Shown: positions 1 to 7,848 of the stretch, piece by piece
Layout of the letters: each line of letters opens with the position of its first letter
Numbering within the stretch: position 1 is the stretch's first letter
NCBI RefSeq assembly: GCF_014647255.1
Contig: NZ_BMOV01000003.1
Span: 1 to 64,000, forward strand
Source: Iodidimonas muriae
GTDB taxonomy: Bacteria; Pseudomonadota; Alphaproteobacteria; Sphingomonadales; Rhodothalassiaceae
Reading direction: 5' to 3'
DNA length: 64,000 bases
Notes under the pieces: generated by a model
Seen by the model: the letters and a program-made list of their open reading frames with translations, nothing else
Told to the model about the DNA's origin: nothing
The model's database searches: none
Program-made: the position numbers and the translations under genes

Positions 1-292
1 TCCTTTGCCATGGTGAATCACGTATTACAACAAATGGGAATCCCCGAATTTAATAGGTCCTGACCCTAAAAACACACGGAAAATCGCGCCGCCGCCCCTG
101 ACAGAACGGGAGCGGGAATGCCTGTTATGGGCGGCACGCGGCAAAACCAATGAAGAGATCGGCATCATCCTGTCAATTTCCGACAGCACGGTCAAAGCCC
201 ATTTAAGCGGCGTAGCCAAAAAGCTGAATACTCACACCAAAACCCAAACCGTGGTGGAAGCCATCAAGCGGGGGATGCTGGTGCCTTGGTAA
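1..292 (+). pseudogene. LuxR-family regulator, 3' part, apparently frameshifted
   Basis: The frame ending at TAA 290-292 encodes a clear LuxR/GerE helix-turn-helix: LTERERECLLWAARGKT followed by the recognition helix around STVKAHL. This frame opens only after a TGA at 14-16 and has no ATG, GTG or TTG before the DNA-binding domain. The frame from base 1 (SFAMVNHVLQQMG) resembles the helix that precedes the HTH in such regulators, but it stops at TGA 61-63. The simplest reading is a one-base frameshift between about 17 and 63, in a gene whose N-terminal sensing domain lies left of the window. A sequencing error could look the same. Downstream is the convergent molybdenum-hydroxylase pair. Confidence 0.6.
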
Positions 293-316
293 CCAAGGCG
301 GGCCAGCCTGCAGGCT

Positions 317-1114
317 TTACTTCAGCGCTTGCACCACCGCCCTTACGGCCATCACCTTCACCAGATGGGCCCGAAAATCGGCACTGGCGTGCATATCGGA
401 ATTCAATGGCCCTGCATCCACAGCAATGCCTTCCAGCGCATCGGGGGCGAATGTGCGTTCCAGCGCCTGCTCCATTTCCCGGTGACGAAACACCGTGGGA
501 CCGGCCCCTGTTACCGCAACACGTACCTTTTCACCCAATTGTGCCACGAACACCCCGGCTATGGCATAGCGCGAGGCAGGATTATGGAATTTCACATAAG
601 CGGCCCGTTCAGGGCGCGGAAAGCGGATAGAGCTAATCAACTCCCCGTCTTCCAGCGCCGTTTCAAACATGGCTGTAAAGAAATCATCCGCCAAAATCTC
701 GCGGCGATCTGTCTGGATGGTCGCCCCAAGGCCCAGCACAGCACCGGGATAATCCGCCGCCGGATCGTTATTGGCCACCGAGCCACCCAAAGTTCCCCGT
801 GCCCGCACCATTGGATCGCCAATATCGCCAGCAAGAATGGCAAGCGCCGGGATCGCATCACGCACATTTGGGGATTTTGCCACGTCTTTATGGCTGACCA
901 TCGCCCCGATCTTCACATGATCGCCCTCCAGCGTGATACCGCGCAAAGCCTCCACCCCTGACAGGTCCACAAGATCCGACGGCATGGCAAGGCGCTGTTT
1001 CAGCGTGGGGATCAAGGTCATGCCCCCGGCGAGAAACACCCCGTCTTCTGCCGCATCAAAAGCGGCGCGGGCGTCTTCAAGGCTGGTTGCTCTATGATAA
1101 TCAAACCGAAACAT
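317..1114 (-). CDS. FAD-binding medium subunit of a molybdenum hydroxylase (CoxM/CutM-like)
   Basis: The 265-residue product matches the FAD subunit of xanthine-oxidase-family enzymes such as aerobic CO dehydrogenase. It has the FAD-binding signature LAGGMTLIPTLKQ near residue 29 and the second motif GTLGGSVANNDPAADYP near residue 108. The family passes electrons from the [2Fe-2S] subunit to an acceptor through FAD. It lies 13 bases downstream of the small-subunit gene, so the two should be cotranscribed. No large molybdopterin subunit lies nearby: the next gene downstream is the broken LuxR reading in the opposite direction. The substrate is therefore unknown and CO oxidation should not be assumed. 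Confidence 0.88.
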   Translation of the reverse strand: MFRFDYHRATSLEDARAAFDAAEDGVFLAGGMTLIPTLKQRLAMPSDLVDLSGVEALRGITLEGDHVKIGAMVSHKDVAKSPNVRDAIPALAILAGDIGDPMVRARGTLGGSVANNDPAADYPGAVLGLGATIQTDRREILADDFFTAMFETALEDGELISSIRFPRPERAAYVKFHNPASRYAIAGVFVAQLGEKVRVAVTGAGPTVFRHREMEQALERTFAPDALEGIAVDAGPLNSDMHASADFRAHLVKVMAVRAVVQALK

Positions 1115-1127
1115 TTAAGATCCCCCT

Positions 1128-1607
1128 TCAGCTTTCGCTGTCCGTCATAAGACGTGTACCGGCCGCAACTGCTTTCACGATATTCTGATAGCCGGTGCAG
1201 CGACACAGATTGCCTTCCAGTTCGCGTCGGATGGTTGCCTCATCCGCATCGGGGTGCTGCCGTGCAATGCCAATGCCCGTCATCACCATCCCCGGCGTAC
1301 AAAAGCCGCATTGCAAGCCGTGATGCTGGGCGAACGCCGCTTGCATGGGATGCAGTTCCCCCTCCGGCGCCAAGCCTTCAATGGTCAGAATCTCCGCCCC
1401 ATCCGCCTGCACGGCCAAGATGGTGCAGGCTTTCACCGGCTGGCCATCAAGATGAATGGTACAGGCACCGCACTGGCTGGTATCACAGCCCACATGGGTC
1501 CCCGTTAACTGCAAATCATCACGCAGGAAATCCACCAGCAGGCAGGTTGGCTCAACGGTCTTTGTAACGGCTTCGCCATTGACAGTCAGATTTATGGATA
1601 GGGCCAT
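1128..1607 (-). CDS. [2Fe-2S] small subunit of a molybdenum hydroxylase (CoxS/CutS-like)
   Basis: The 159-residue protein contains both [2Fe-2S] clusters of the family. The plant-ferredoxin-type site is at [15 protein letters not shown] with a fourth cysteine at VKAC. The C-terminal site is QCGFCTPGM followed by CRCTGYQNI. All eight cluster cysteines are present, so the protein looks functional. It would relay electrons from a molybdopterin subunit to the FAD subunit encoded just downstream. Upstream is a glutathione-transferase gene, not the expected large subunit. Related small subunits also serve isoquinoline, aldehyde or nicotinate oxidases. Confidence 0.9.
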   Translation of the reverse strand: MALSINLTVNGEAVTKTVEPTCLLVDFLRDDLQLTGTHVGCDTSQCGACTIHLDGQPVKACTILAVQADGAEILTIEGLAPEGELHPMQAAFAQHHGLQCGFCTPGMVMTGIGIARQHPDADEATIRRELEGNLCRCTGYQNIVKAVAAGTRLMTDSES

Positions 1608-1658
1608 TCTCGGATCTCCATAGGGGAGCAGGATACAGTCAGCTTATCGCAATCGGCT

Positions 1659-2318
1659 TCAATTTCTGGATTGGGCCATAAAGTCCGCCAAAGATTTCCC
1701 TTGTTCTTCATTGGATTGCTTACATAGATCCGTTTGCGCCACCACATCATGCCATTGTTTAAGCTTTGGTGTCCCTTCAAAGGGATCAAAACCCAAAATC
1801 GGCGCCAATGTGCGCACAAAGAAGAACACCGGGATCATGGCACAATCCGCAAGGCTCCAGTGATCCCCCACTGCCCGCTGGCCCGGCGTGATATAATATT
1901 CAAGATAAGACAGGGCCTTTTGCAAATTCGCCACCGCCTCATTTGCCGCATCGCTTTGGGCTTCACCTTCCCGGACCGCACGAAATACCGGCCCCAAAGC
2001 CGCCGACACATAAATATCCACAAGGCGACACAGCAACTCCACCTGCGCCGCATCTTCCGCCCCGTCGGGGATCAGGGCCGGGCTTGGATAAAGCCGTTCC
2101 AGATAGGTGCAGATCACCTGACCTTCCGGGATCACAAATCCTTCGCGCACCTCAAGCGTCGGGATCTTTCCGATAGGGGTGATCGCTTTATAGTCTTCGG
2201 ACCCAAGTCCGCCCGGCACCGGGGTCAAGGCCACATCGTCCAGCGCGTTCTTAAGGCTTAAAACCAGTACCACACGCTCAAAATATGGCGATAACCGCCG
2301 ACCATAAAGTTTCATCAT
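1659..2318 (-). CDS. Glutathione S-transferase family protein
   Basis: The 219-residue protein has the two-domain GST layout. An N-terminal thioredoxin fold starts MMKLYGRRLSPYFERV and carries the cis-proline segment IGKIPTLEV and the glutathione-contacting PEGQVICTYLE stretch. An all-helical C-terminal half contains WSLADCAMIPV, the conserved Asp-bearing N-capping region. The catalytic residue is probably the serine in RLSPYFERV, but the subclass cannot be fixed by eye. It lies 51 bases upstream of the molybdenum-hydroxylase genes on the same strand and may share their transcript. Whether it works with them or is a general detoxification enzyme is open. Confidence 0.85.
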   Translation of the reverse strand: MMKLYGRRLSPYFERVVLVLSLKNALDDVALTPVPGGLGSEDYKAITPIGKIPTLEVREGFVIPEGQVICTYLERLYPSPALIPDGAEDAAQVELLCRLVDIYVSAALGPVFRAVREGEAQSDAANEAVANLQKALSYLEYYITPGQRAVGDHWSLADCAMIPVFFFVRTLAPILGFDPFEGTPKLKQWHDVVAQTDLCKQSNEEQGKSLADFMAQSRN

Positions 2319-2345
2319 TTCGTCCCGATCCTATCGATGTCAGCG

Positions 2346-3350
2346 TTATTTTTTAATCTTTGGCAGAGATTGCCCCAGCCATTCCAGCAAAATGGCATTC
2401 ACCTCGTCGGGTTTTTCCTGCTGTGTCCAATGCCCGCAATCCTTAATGTCGACCCGGCGATAATCTGTGAAAAAAGCATCCTTGCCATCCGCCAGATGCG
2501 GCGGGCAAACCCCGTCCTTATCGGCGGTAATCATCAGCGCCGGACTATCAACAAGCAATGCCTTCCCTGCGGGCTGAAAGCGCTCCATATCACGCCAATT
2601 GGCATCCATATTGCGGTAATAATGCAAAGGGGCCGTCATGCCGCCTTCCCGGAATGCCTCCACATAGACCGCCAATTCCCGCTCCGGCAAGAAATCATCC
2701 CCCGGCCATTTGTCACAAGGCCCTTGCAGCCAGGATACCAGATCCAAATCCGGCACCGAAAACGCGCCACCGCCGCCTCCTGCGCCATCATGGATTTTGG
2801 GCTTGCGAAAGAAGAACGCCATGGTGCGGGCCATATCTTGCTCGAAAATCGCTTCGCACGGCCCTTCCTCTTGAAAGCGCACGATATACATCTGCTTGCC
2901 GAAAGCCGCTTTGAAAAGCGCGATCGGCGCAATAGAGCCGCGCGGAAGAAAGGGGATATTGAGATTGGCAATGCCGTGCAGGCGGTCCGGACAGTAAAAT
3001 GGCAAGGACCAATTGATCAGCGCCCCCCAATCATGGCCGATTACAAAAGCCCGGTGCACCTGATAATGATCAAGCAAGCCTGTCACGTCGCGGGCCAAAA
3101 TCTCCATTCCATAAGCGGATCGGTCTTGCGGCTTATCCGAGCGCCCAAAGCCGCGCAAATCCGGCGCAAGAACGCAATAGCCCGCCCCGGCAAGAACAGG
3201 AACCTGATGCCGCCATGTAAAGGCAAGATCGGGGAAACCATGCAGCAACAAGACCACAGCCTTTGCCCGATCCGGTGATGGCCCGGCGCGGTGCACGGCA
3301 AGTCGAATGCCGTTGGTTTCAACCATTTCTGGAACGGGAAAAGCGAACAT
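2346..3350 (-). CDS. Alpha/beta-fold hydrolase, epoxide-hydrolase-like
   Basis: The 334-residue product has the epoxide hydrolase / haloalkane dehalogenase pattern. The oxyanion-hole motif is HGFPDLAFTWRHQ, the nucleophile elbow GHDWGA carries Asp rather than Ser, and a late DCGHWTQQEKP segment holds the catalytic histidine. An aspartate nucleophile attacks epoxides or carbon-halogen bonds rather than esters. I chose the start at 3350 because AAGGAG lies four bases upstream; a frame-open extension to 3374 has no such site. The GST gene follows 27 bases downstream on the same strand, suggesting a small detoxification cluster. The natural substrate is unknown. Confidence 0.85.
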   Translation of the reverse strand: MFAFPVPEMVETNGIRLAVHRAGPSPDRAKAVVLLLHGFPDLAFTWRHQVPVLAGAGYCVLAPDLRGFGRSDKPQDRSAYGMEILARDVTGLLDHYQVHRAFVIGHDWGALINWSLPFYCPDRLHGIANLNIPFLPRGSIAPIALFKAAFGKQMYIVRFQEEGPCEAIFEQDMARTMAFFFRKPKIHDGAGGGGGAFSVPDLDLVSWLQGPCDKWPGDDFLPERELAVYVEAFREGGMTAPLHYYRNMDANWRDMERFQPAGKALLVDSPALMITADKDGVCPPHLADGKDAFFTDYRRVDIKDCGHWTQQEKPDEVNAILLEWLGQSLPKIKK

Positions 3351-3433
3351 AAGTCTCCTTCGCGCTGCACGCATTAGCCGTTATAGGGGAAAGAAAGCAA
3401 AAATCAGATGATTAAGCCAGACAAGAACGCCGC

Positions 3434-5164
3434 TCATCCCCCCAGATCCCGGATATTGGCATAATCCTCACTGCGTAAGCCATCGATGATATGGTCAGCC
3501 GTACTATGTGGCAGGCCCAAAGTCCGCAAAACCTGCCCGCCAAGCTGCAAGCTGGCCTCCAGCGTTTCCGGCACACAAGCCGATGCCCCCAAGGCTTCAA
3601 GCTCCACACCATGGGCATGATCGCGGGATCGCACAATGATCGGAATATCGGGATTGATGCGCCGGGCCGCTTTCACAGCGCGTGCCGCAGACGCCGGATT
3701 GTCCAATGTCACCACAAGGCTTGATGCTTTATAAAGCCCTGCGGCTTTTAACGTCTCGGCTGATGCGGCATTGCCATAAAATACCGACCAGCCCCGCCGG
3801 GTGGCACGCATGATGGTATCGCCATTCAGATCCAGCGCCACATAATCGATGCGCTGACTGCACAGGATTTTCGCCAGCGTTTGCCCGACCCGGCCAAATC
3901 CGGCGATTACCACATGACCTTCCAAATGCCCGCCCGTGTCCTCCAACTTTGTTTGGTTGCCCGGCGTGTCAACAATCGCCACGCGGCGCTCAAACCAGCG
4001 TCCTAAAGCATCCAATGCCGGTGTCAAGGCGATGGACAACACCACCACAACGCTAAGAATTTGTACCTCTCGGCTATCCAGAAGCCCAAGGGCCAAGGCG
4101 GCGGCAAACACAATGAAGGCAAATTCCCCGGCTTGCGACACCAAAAGCCCAAAGCGTTCCCGCCCCCCCTTTTCCAGATCGAATATCCAGCCAAGGCCAA
4201 AGGCAACGATGGCTTTTATCGCCAGCATGCTTACCAACAATGCCAGAATCCAGCCGATTTCATCCAAAATCAGCATGGGATCAAGGGCCATACCGATGGT
4301 CAGGAAAAACAGCCCCAAAAGCAGACTGCGATAAGGTTCGATATCCAGTTCCACCTGCGTTCGGTATTCGGTTTCCGCAAGCAACAAGCCCGCCAGAAAT
4401 GCCCCCAGTTCCAAAGACAATCCCACCCGTTCCATGGCCCAGGCAGCCCCCAGAACCACCAGCAAAGTGGTGGCAGCGAACAATTCAGAGTTTTTGGTAC
4501 GCGCCACAAGGCGGAAAAAAGGCTGGGCGGCAAACCGTCCAAGCCCCCACACAACCACAAGGGCGACAATCGCTTCCCCGATGGCTTTCAAGGCCGCCAA
4601 AGAAAAAGCGGGGGCGCCATCCGCAAGAGCACTGACCAATAACAGGATCGGCACCACCGCAATGTCTTGGAACAACAGCACGGAAAAGGTGCGCCGCCCG
4701 ACCTTTGTGGCCAAGGCATCCTGATCCAGCAGCAACCGCATCACCACCGCCGTGGACGACAGGCCTAGTGCCAGCCCCACAACCACGGCCGCTTCCATTG
4801 TCAAACCCAAAAGCGAAGCCGCAAGGCCAATGGCTGCCGCACTGAGAACAACCTGAAGTCCGCCCAGACCAAAAATCATCCCGCGCATGGCGCGCAGCCG
4901 TTGCGGCGACAATTCAAGCCCGATGGTGAACATCAAGAACACCACGCCGAATTCCGCCAGCATATGGATTTGCGGACTATCATCCACCAGCCCCAGCACA
5001 AAAGGACCGATCACCGCACCGGCGACCATATAGCCAACCACCGGGCTCCAGCGCAGGCGTGCAACCCCGAGCGCCGCCAGAATAGCCGCCAATAAGAACA
5101 CCAACGCATCCATCAAGGCGCTGCCCTCTGCGCTAAAGGCGATCTGGGTGCTTTCGGATGTCAT
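3434..5164 (-). CDS. CPA2-family cation:proton antiporter with NAD-binding RCK domain (Kef-like)
   Basis: This 576-residue inner-membrane protein has about twelve hydrophobic segments over residues 15-390, including FGVVFLMFTIGLELSP, the family's conserved helix. A Rossmann-type TrkA-N/RCK domain follows, starting at GHVVIAGFGRVGQ near residue 415. This architecture is that of KefB/KefC/YbaL K+/H+ antiporters, where nucleotide binding gates potassium efflux. No KefF/KefG-type ancillary flavoprotein is adjacent, so glutathione gating cannot be inferred. It is transcribed divergently from the CaCA exchanger at 5303. Confidence 0.9.
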   Translation of the reverse strand: MTSESTQIAFSAEGSALMDALVFLLAAILAALGVARLRWSPVVGYMVAGAVIGPFVLGLVDDSPQIHMLAEFGVVFLMFTIGLELSPQRLRAMRGMIFGLGGLQVVLSAAAIGLAASLLGLTMEAAVVVGLALGLSSTAVVMRLLLDQDALATKVGRRTFSVLLFQDIAVVPILLLVSALADGAPAFSLAALKAIGEAIVALVVVWGLGRFAAQPFFRLVARTKNSELFAATTLLVVLGAAWAMERVGLSLELGAFLAGLLLAETEYRTQVELDIEPYRSLLLGLFFLTIGMALDPMLILDEIGWILALLVSMLAIKAIVAFGLGWIFDLEKGGRERFGLLVSQAGEFAFIVFAAALALGLLDSREVQILSVVVVLSIALTPALDALGRWFERRVAIVDTPGNQTKLEDTGGHLEGHVVIAGFGRVGQTLAKILCSQRIDYVALDLNGDTIMRATRRGWSVFYGNAASAETLKAAGLYKASSLVVTLDNPASAARAVKAARRINPDIPIIVRSRDHAHGVELEALGASACVPETLEASLQLGGQVLRTLGLPHSTADHIIDGLRSEDYANIRDLGG

Positions 5165-5302
5165 GATGTGTTCTGATATACCTTTGACTAGAGAGAGGTT
5201 CTTTTATTCCTAAGCGGGAGCCCCTATATGGGCAAGTGCATCGGCTGGATTAATTGCCGATGTTTTTTTTACACACGGCATGAGGGACGCAAAGTCCAAC
5301 AT

Positions 5303-6289
5303 ATGTTTCTCGCTCTCTTGCAAGCTATCGCCGGTCTGGGGCTCCTTGTCATAGCCGGTGACATTCTCGTTCGCGGCGCCGCGGCTTTGGCCGAAAATTT
5401 CGGCCTGCCGCCTTTGTTGATCGGCCTGACCATCGTCGCGTTCGGGACATCGGCCCCTGAATTGTTCGTTGGCGTGGATGCTGTCTTGCGCGGCGCACCC
5501 ACCTTGGCCCTTGGCAATGTGGTCGGCAGCAATATAGCCAATGCCCTCTTGGTTCTCGGCCTGCCAGCCTTATTGGCCCCCCTGACCTGCTCTGCGCCAA
5601 AATTGAACCGGAATGTGGCGGTGATGCTGGCGGCAACGGTGTTGTTCATTGCCCTCGCCATGGGCGGTCAGATCGGCTTTTTTGAAGGCATGGTTCTGTT
5701 CATCGGGCTGGTTGCCTTTCTGGTCTATTCCGGTATACGCGCCAAAGCCGATCCAAAAGTGGCAGAAGAATTTCTTGAATTTGAAGAAGACCTTTCCGAA
5801 AAACGCCGCCCCTGGGCCGCCGGGCTCATGGTTATCGGCGGCTGTGCCGGGCTGGTGTTCGGGGCAGATTTTCTGGTGGACGGATCAATGTTCATCGCCA
5901 CAACCTTGGGCGTGCCCGAAGCGGTGATCGGCCTCACCCTTGTGGCCCTTGGCACCTCCCTGCCCGAACTGGCCACTTCCATCGCCGCTGCCTTGCGCTG
6001 CCAATGCGATGTGGCGCTGGGCAATGTGATCGGCAGCAATATCTTCAATCTGCTGGGCATTATGGGCGTGACCGCCATGGTGGGAAATGTGCCGGTTCCA
6101 GACAGCTTTTTCCATGTAGATCTTTGGGTGATGTTGGGAGCGTCCCTTGCCATTTTGCCCTTCACATTAAAACATCGGCCTTTAGGACGAATCGCCGGCT
6201 TTGGGCTTGTGCTTGCCTATGCCGCCTATATCGGCTGGCTGGCTTATGACGGGGTGAGTATCGCGCGTATGGCGGCGGTGGGATCATGA
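5303..6289 (+). CDS. Calcium/sodium antiporter, CaCA family (YrbG-like)
   Basis: The product is about 328 residues of membrane protein with two inverted halves, each holding the alpha-repeat signature. The first is TIVAFGTSAPELFVGVDA with GNVVGSNIANALLVLG. The second is TLVALGTSLPELATSIAA with GNVIGSNIFNLLGIMG. A charged cytoplasmic loop with EEFLEFEEDLSEKRR lies between the halves. It probably exports Ca2+ in exchange for Na+. I placed the start at 5303 because MFLALLQAIAGLG fits the family N-terminus; an in-frame ATG at 5228 has a better GGGAG site but adds 25 atypical residues. Its TGA overlaps the next gene's ATG. Confidence 0.9.
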   Translation: MFLALLQAIAGLGLLVIAGDILVRGAAALAENFGLPPLLIGLTIVAFGTSAPELFVGVDAVLRGAPTLALGNVVGSNIANALLVLGLPALLAPLTCSAPKLNRNVAVMLAATVLFIALAMGGQIGFFEGMVLFIGLVAFLVYSGIRAKADPKVAEEFLEFEEDLSEKRRPWAAGLMVIGGCAGLVFGADFLVDGSMFIATTLGVPEAVIGLTLVALGTSLPELATSIAAALRCQCDVALGNVIGSNIFNLLGIMGVTAMVGNVPVPDSFFHVDLWVMLGASLAILPFTLKHRPLGRIAGFGLVLAYAAYIGWLAYDGVSIARMAAVGS

Positions 6290-7041
6290 CAGAAACCATT
6301 TTGATCACCGGCGCGGGCAAGCGTATCGGACGCGCCATGGCCCTGGGCCTTGCCAAAGCCGGGCACAGGATCGTGGTCCATTATCACCGGTCGGCTACAG
6401 ATGCGGACCATCTTGTGAAAGAAATCATTGCAGATGGCGGCACGGCCCATGCCATTGGGGCCGATCTTTATGACGAAACAGCCCTCGACGGCCTGATCGA
6501 CGATGCGGCAGCGCAAGCTGGGCCGATTTCGTGCCTGATCAACAATGCCTCCACCTTTTTGAATGACGATCTGTTGTCGGCGAAGCGGGAAAGCTGGGAC
6601 CAGCATATGCAGGTCAATTTACGCGCCCCATTCGTTCTAACGCAAAAATTCGCAGCCCAATTGCCGTCTGCTATGGCCGGATCTGTGCTCAATGTGATCG
6701 ATCATCGGGTATGGAAGCTCAATCCGTTATTCTCCACTTATACGCTGTCCAAAGCCGCTTTGTGGACATTCACACAAACCGCCGCACAGGCTTTGGCCCC
6801 ACGCATTCGGGTCAATGCCATCGGCCCCGGACCGGTGCTCCCCAGCACCCACCAAAGCGCTGAGGATTTCGCAAAAGAAGCCGCCAGCGTGCCTTTAGGG
6901 CATGGCCCATCCCTTGATGAATTCGTAAAAGCGGTTCAATTTCTTTTGGATGCACCCTCGATCACCGGTCAAATGATCGCTTTAGACGGCGGCCAGCATC
7001 TGGCATGGCGTACAGCGGATGTGGATGCAAGCAAAGGATAA
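6286..7041 (+). CDS. SDR oxidoreductase, pteridine/dihydromonapterin reductase-like
   Basis: This 251-residue short-chain dehydrogenase has the NADPH-binding motif TGAGKRIGRAMA. The Arg-Ile-Gly form is characteristic of pteridine reductases and FolM rather than typical SDRs. NNAST follows, and the catalytic Tyr-x3-Lys is in YTLSKAAL. The terminal LDGGQHLAW is also typical of that group. It starts inside the stop of the antiporter gene (ATGA overlap) and runs into folB a few bases later, so a role in reducing dihydrofolate or dihydromonapterin is well supported by context. Activity on a particular pterin is inference. Confidence 0.82.
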   Translation: MTETILITGAGKRIGRAMALGLAKAGHRIVVHYHRSATDADHLVKEIIADGGTAHAIGADLYDETALDGLIDDAAAQAGPISCLINNASTFLNDDLLSAKRESWDQHMQVNLRAPFVLTQKFAAQLPSAMAGSVLNVIDHRVWKLNPLFSTYTLSKAALWTFTQTAAQALAPRIRVNAIGPGPVLPSTHQSAEDFAKEAASVPLGHGPSLDEFVKAVQFLLDAPSITGQMIALDGGQHLAWRTADVDASKG

Positions 7042-7045
7042 CGCC

Positions 7046-7465
7046 ATGGATGGCAGCGAGACTCACCGCACCCAAGACTCCTCTCATATTGCCGATGGCT
7101 ATCGTCGGATCCGGCATGTGTTTATCCGCGATCTTGTGGTGGATGCCCATATCGGGGTGTGGGAACATGAAAAAGGCGGCGGCCAACGGGTGCGAATCAA
7201 TGTGGATTTAGCCGTCGATGACCATCCCGGCCATCTGGACAAGCTGGAAAATGTGGTGTGCTACAACGAGATTATTGAAGGCATCCACGCCATCCTTGCC
7301 CAGGGCCATATTCATCTGGCCGAAACACTGGCCGATCGCATCGCCGCCATGTCCTTGAAAGACAACCGCGTCCGGTCTGTCAGGGTTCGGGTGGAAAAAC
7401 TCGATGTGGTGGCTGCCGCAGCCAGTGTCGGCGTCGAAATCGAGCGTTTCAAAGGCTTTCCGTAA
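7046..7465 (+). CDS. folB: Dihydroneopterin aldolase
   Basis: The 139-residue protein matches FolB, which cleaves 7,8-dihydroneopterin to 6-hydroxymethyl-dihydropterin and glycolaldehyde in folate synthesis. Family features visible are IRDLVVDAHIGVWEHEK at the N-terminus, the substrate-binding glutamate region VVCYNEII, and the catalytic lysine in VRVEKLDVV. I chose ATG 7046 because AAAGGA precedes it by about seven bases; an upstream in-frame start at 7019 would overlap the reductase gene. The folate SDR and folB sit head to tail, suggesting one transcript. Confidence 0.92.
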   Translation: MDGSETHRTQDSSHIADGYRRIRHVFIRDLVVDAHIGVWEHEKGGGQRVRINVDLAVDDHPGHLDKLENVVCYNEIIEGIHAILAQGHIHLAETLADRIAAMSLKDNRVRSVRVRVEKLDVVAAAASVGVEIERFKGFP

Positions 7466-7848
7466 CGCGATGCGCCTCCTTTGGCTTGCGAATCGCAAAC
7501 GGCTTGTACACAGGGGTAATGAAGGTCAAGAGGTCAGTTCAAGAGAATTTCCCGATCCCTTCAATAAATCATCTTTTCCTCGTTGACTTAATATTTTATC
7601 TGCAATTTCAATGAGTTAAGAAAATTGCCTATTTTTTGTGCAAAGACCTATGAACCAAAGGTTACAGCCACGTTACGTGATTATGACAATGCTTTCCCAC
7701 AAGGTTATCCACAGGAGCCGTGGACAAGTTTTCGCCGACTCTGATGCCGATCCTGCAGCCCCTTGAGTCATTGGTATTTTTTGGTCTTCTTGACAAAAAA
7801 TTACAGAATTGATCGAAAATAAAGTAAACTTCCGGGCCGATAGACGCC
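7466..7848 (+). other. Intergenic region with DnaA-like boxes upstream of uvrC
   Basis: These 383 bases hold no convincing gene. The stretch 7560-7660 is AT-rich. A perfect DnaA box, TTATCCACA, lies at 7705-7713. It faces a weaker inverted copy at 7719-7727 (TTGTCCACG on the minus strand), and a further near match, TTGTACACA, lies at 7504-7512. Three GANTC sites occur at 7490-7494, 7737-7741 and 7765-7769. A TTGACA hexamer at 7790-7795 has no good -10 partner. The region must hold the uvrC promoter. A DnaA-responsive promoter is plausible; a replication origin is possible but unproven. Confidence 0.4.

Noticed and set aside
2337-3278. 313-codon open frame on the plus strand
   Set aside because: Antisense to the alpha/beta hydrolase, which has a complete set of catalytic motifs.
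7466-7848. Chromosomal replication origin
   Set aside because: Only one perfect DnaA box and two weak ones are present, with no dnaA, dnaN, hemE or parAB nearby. Kept as a regulatory observation only.
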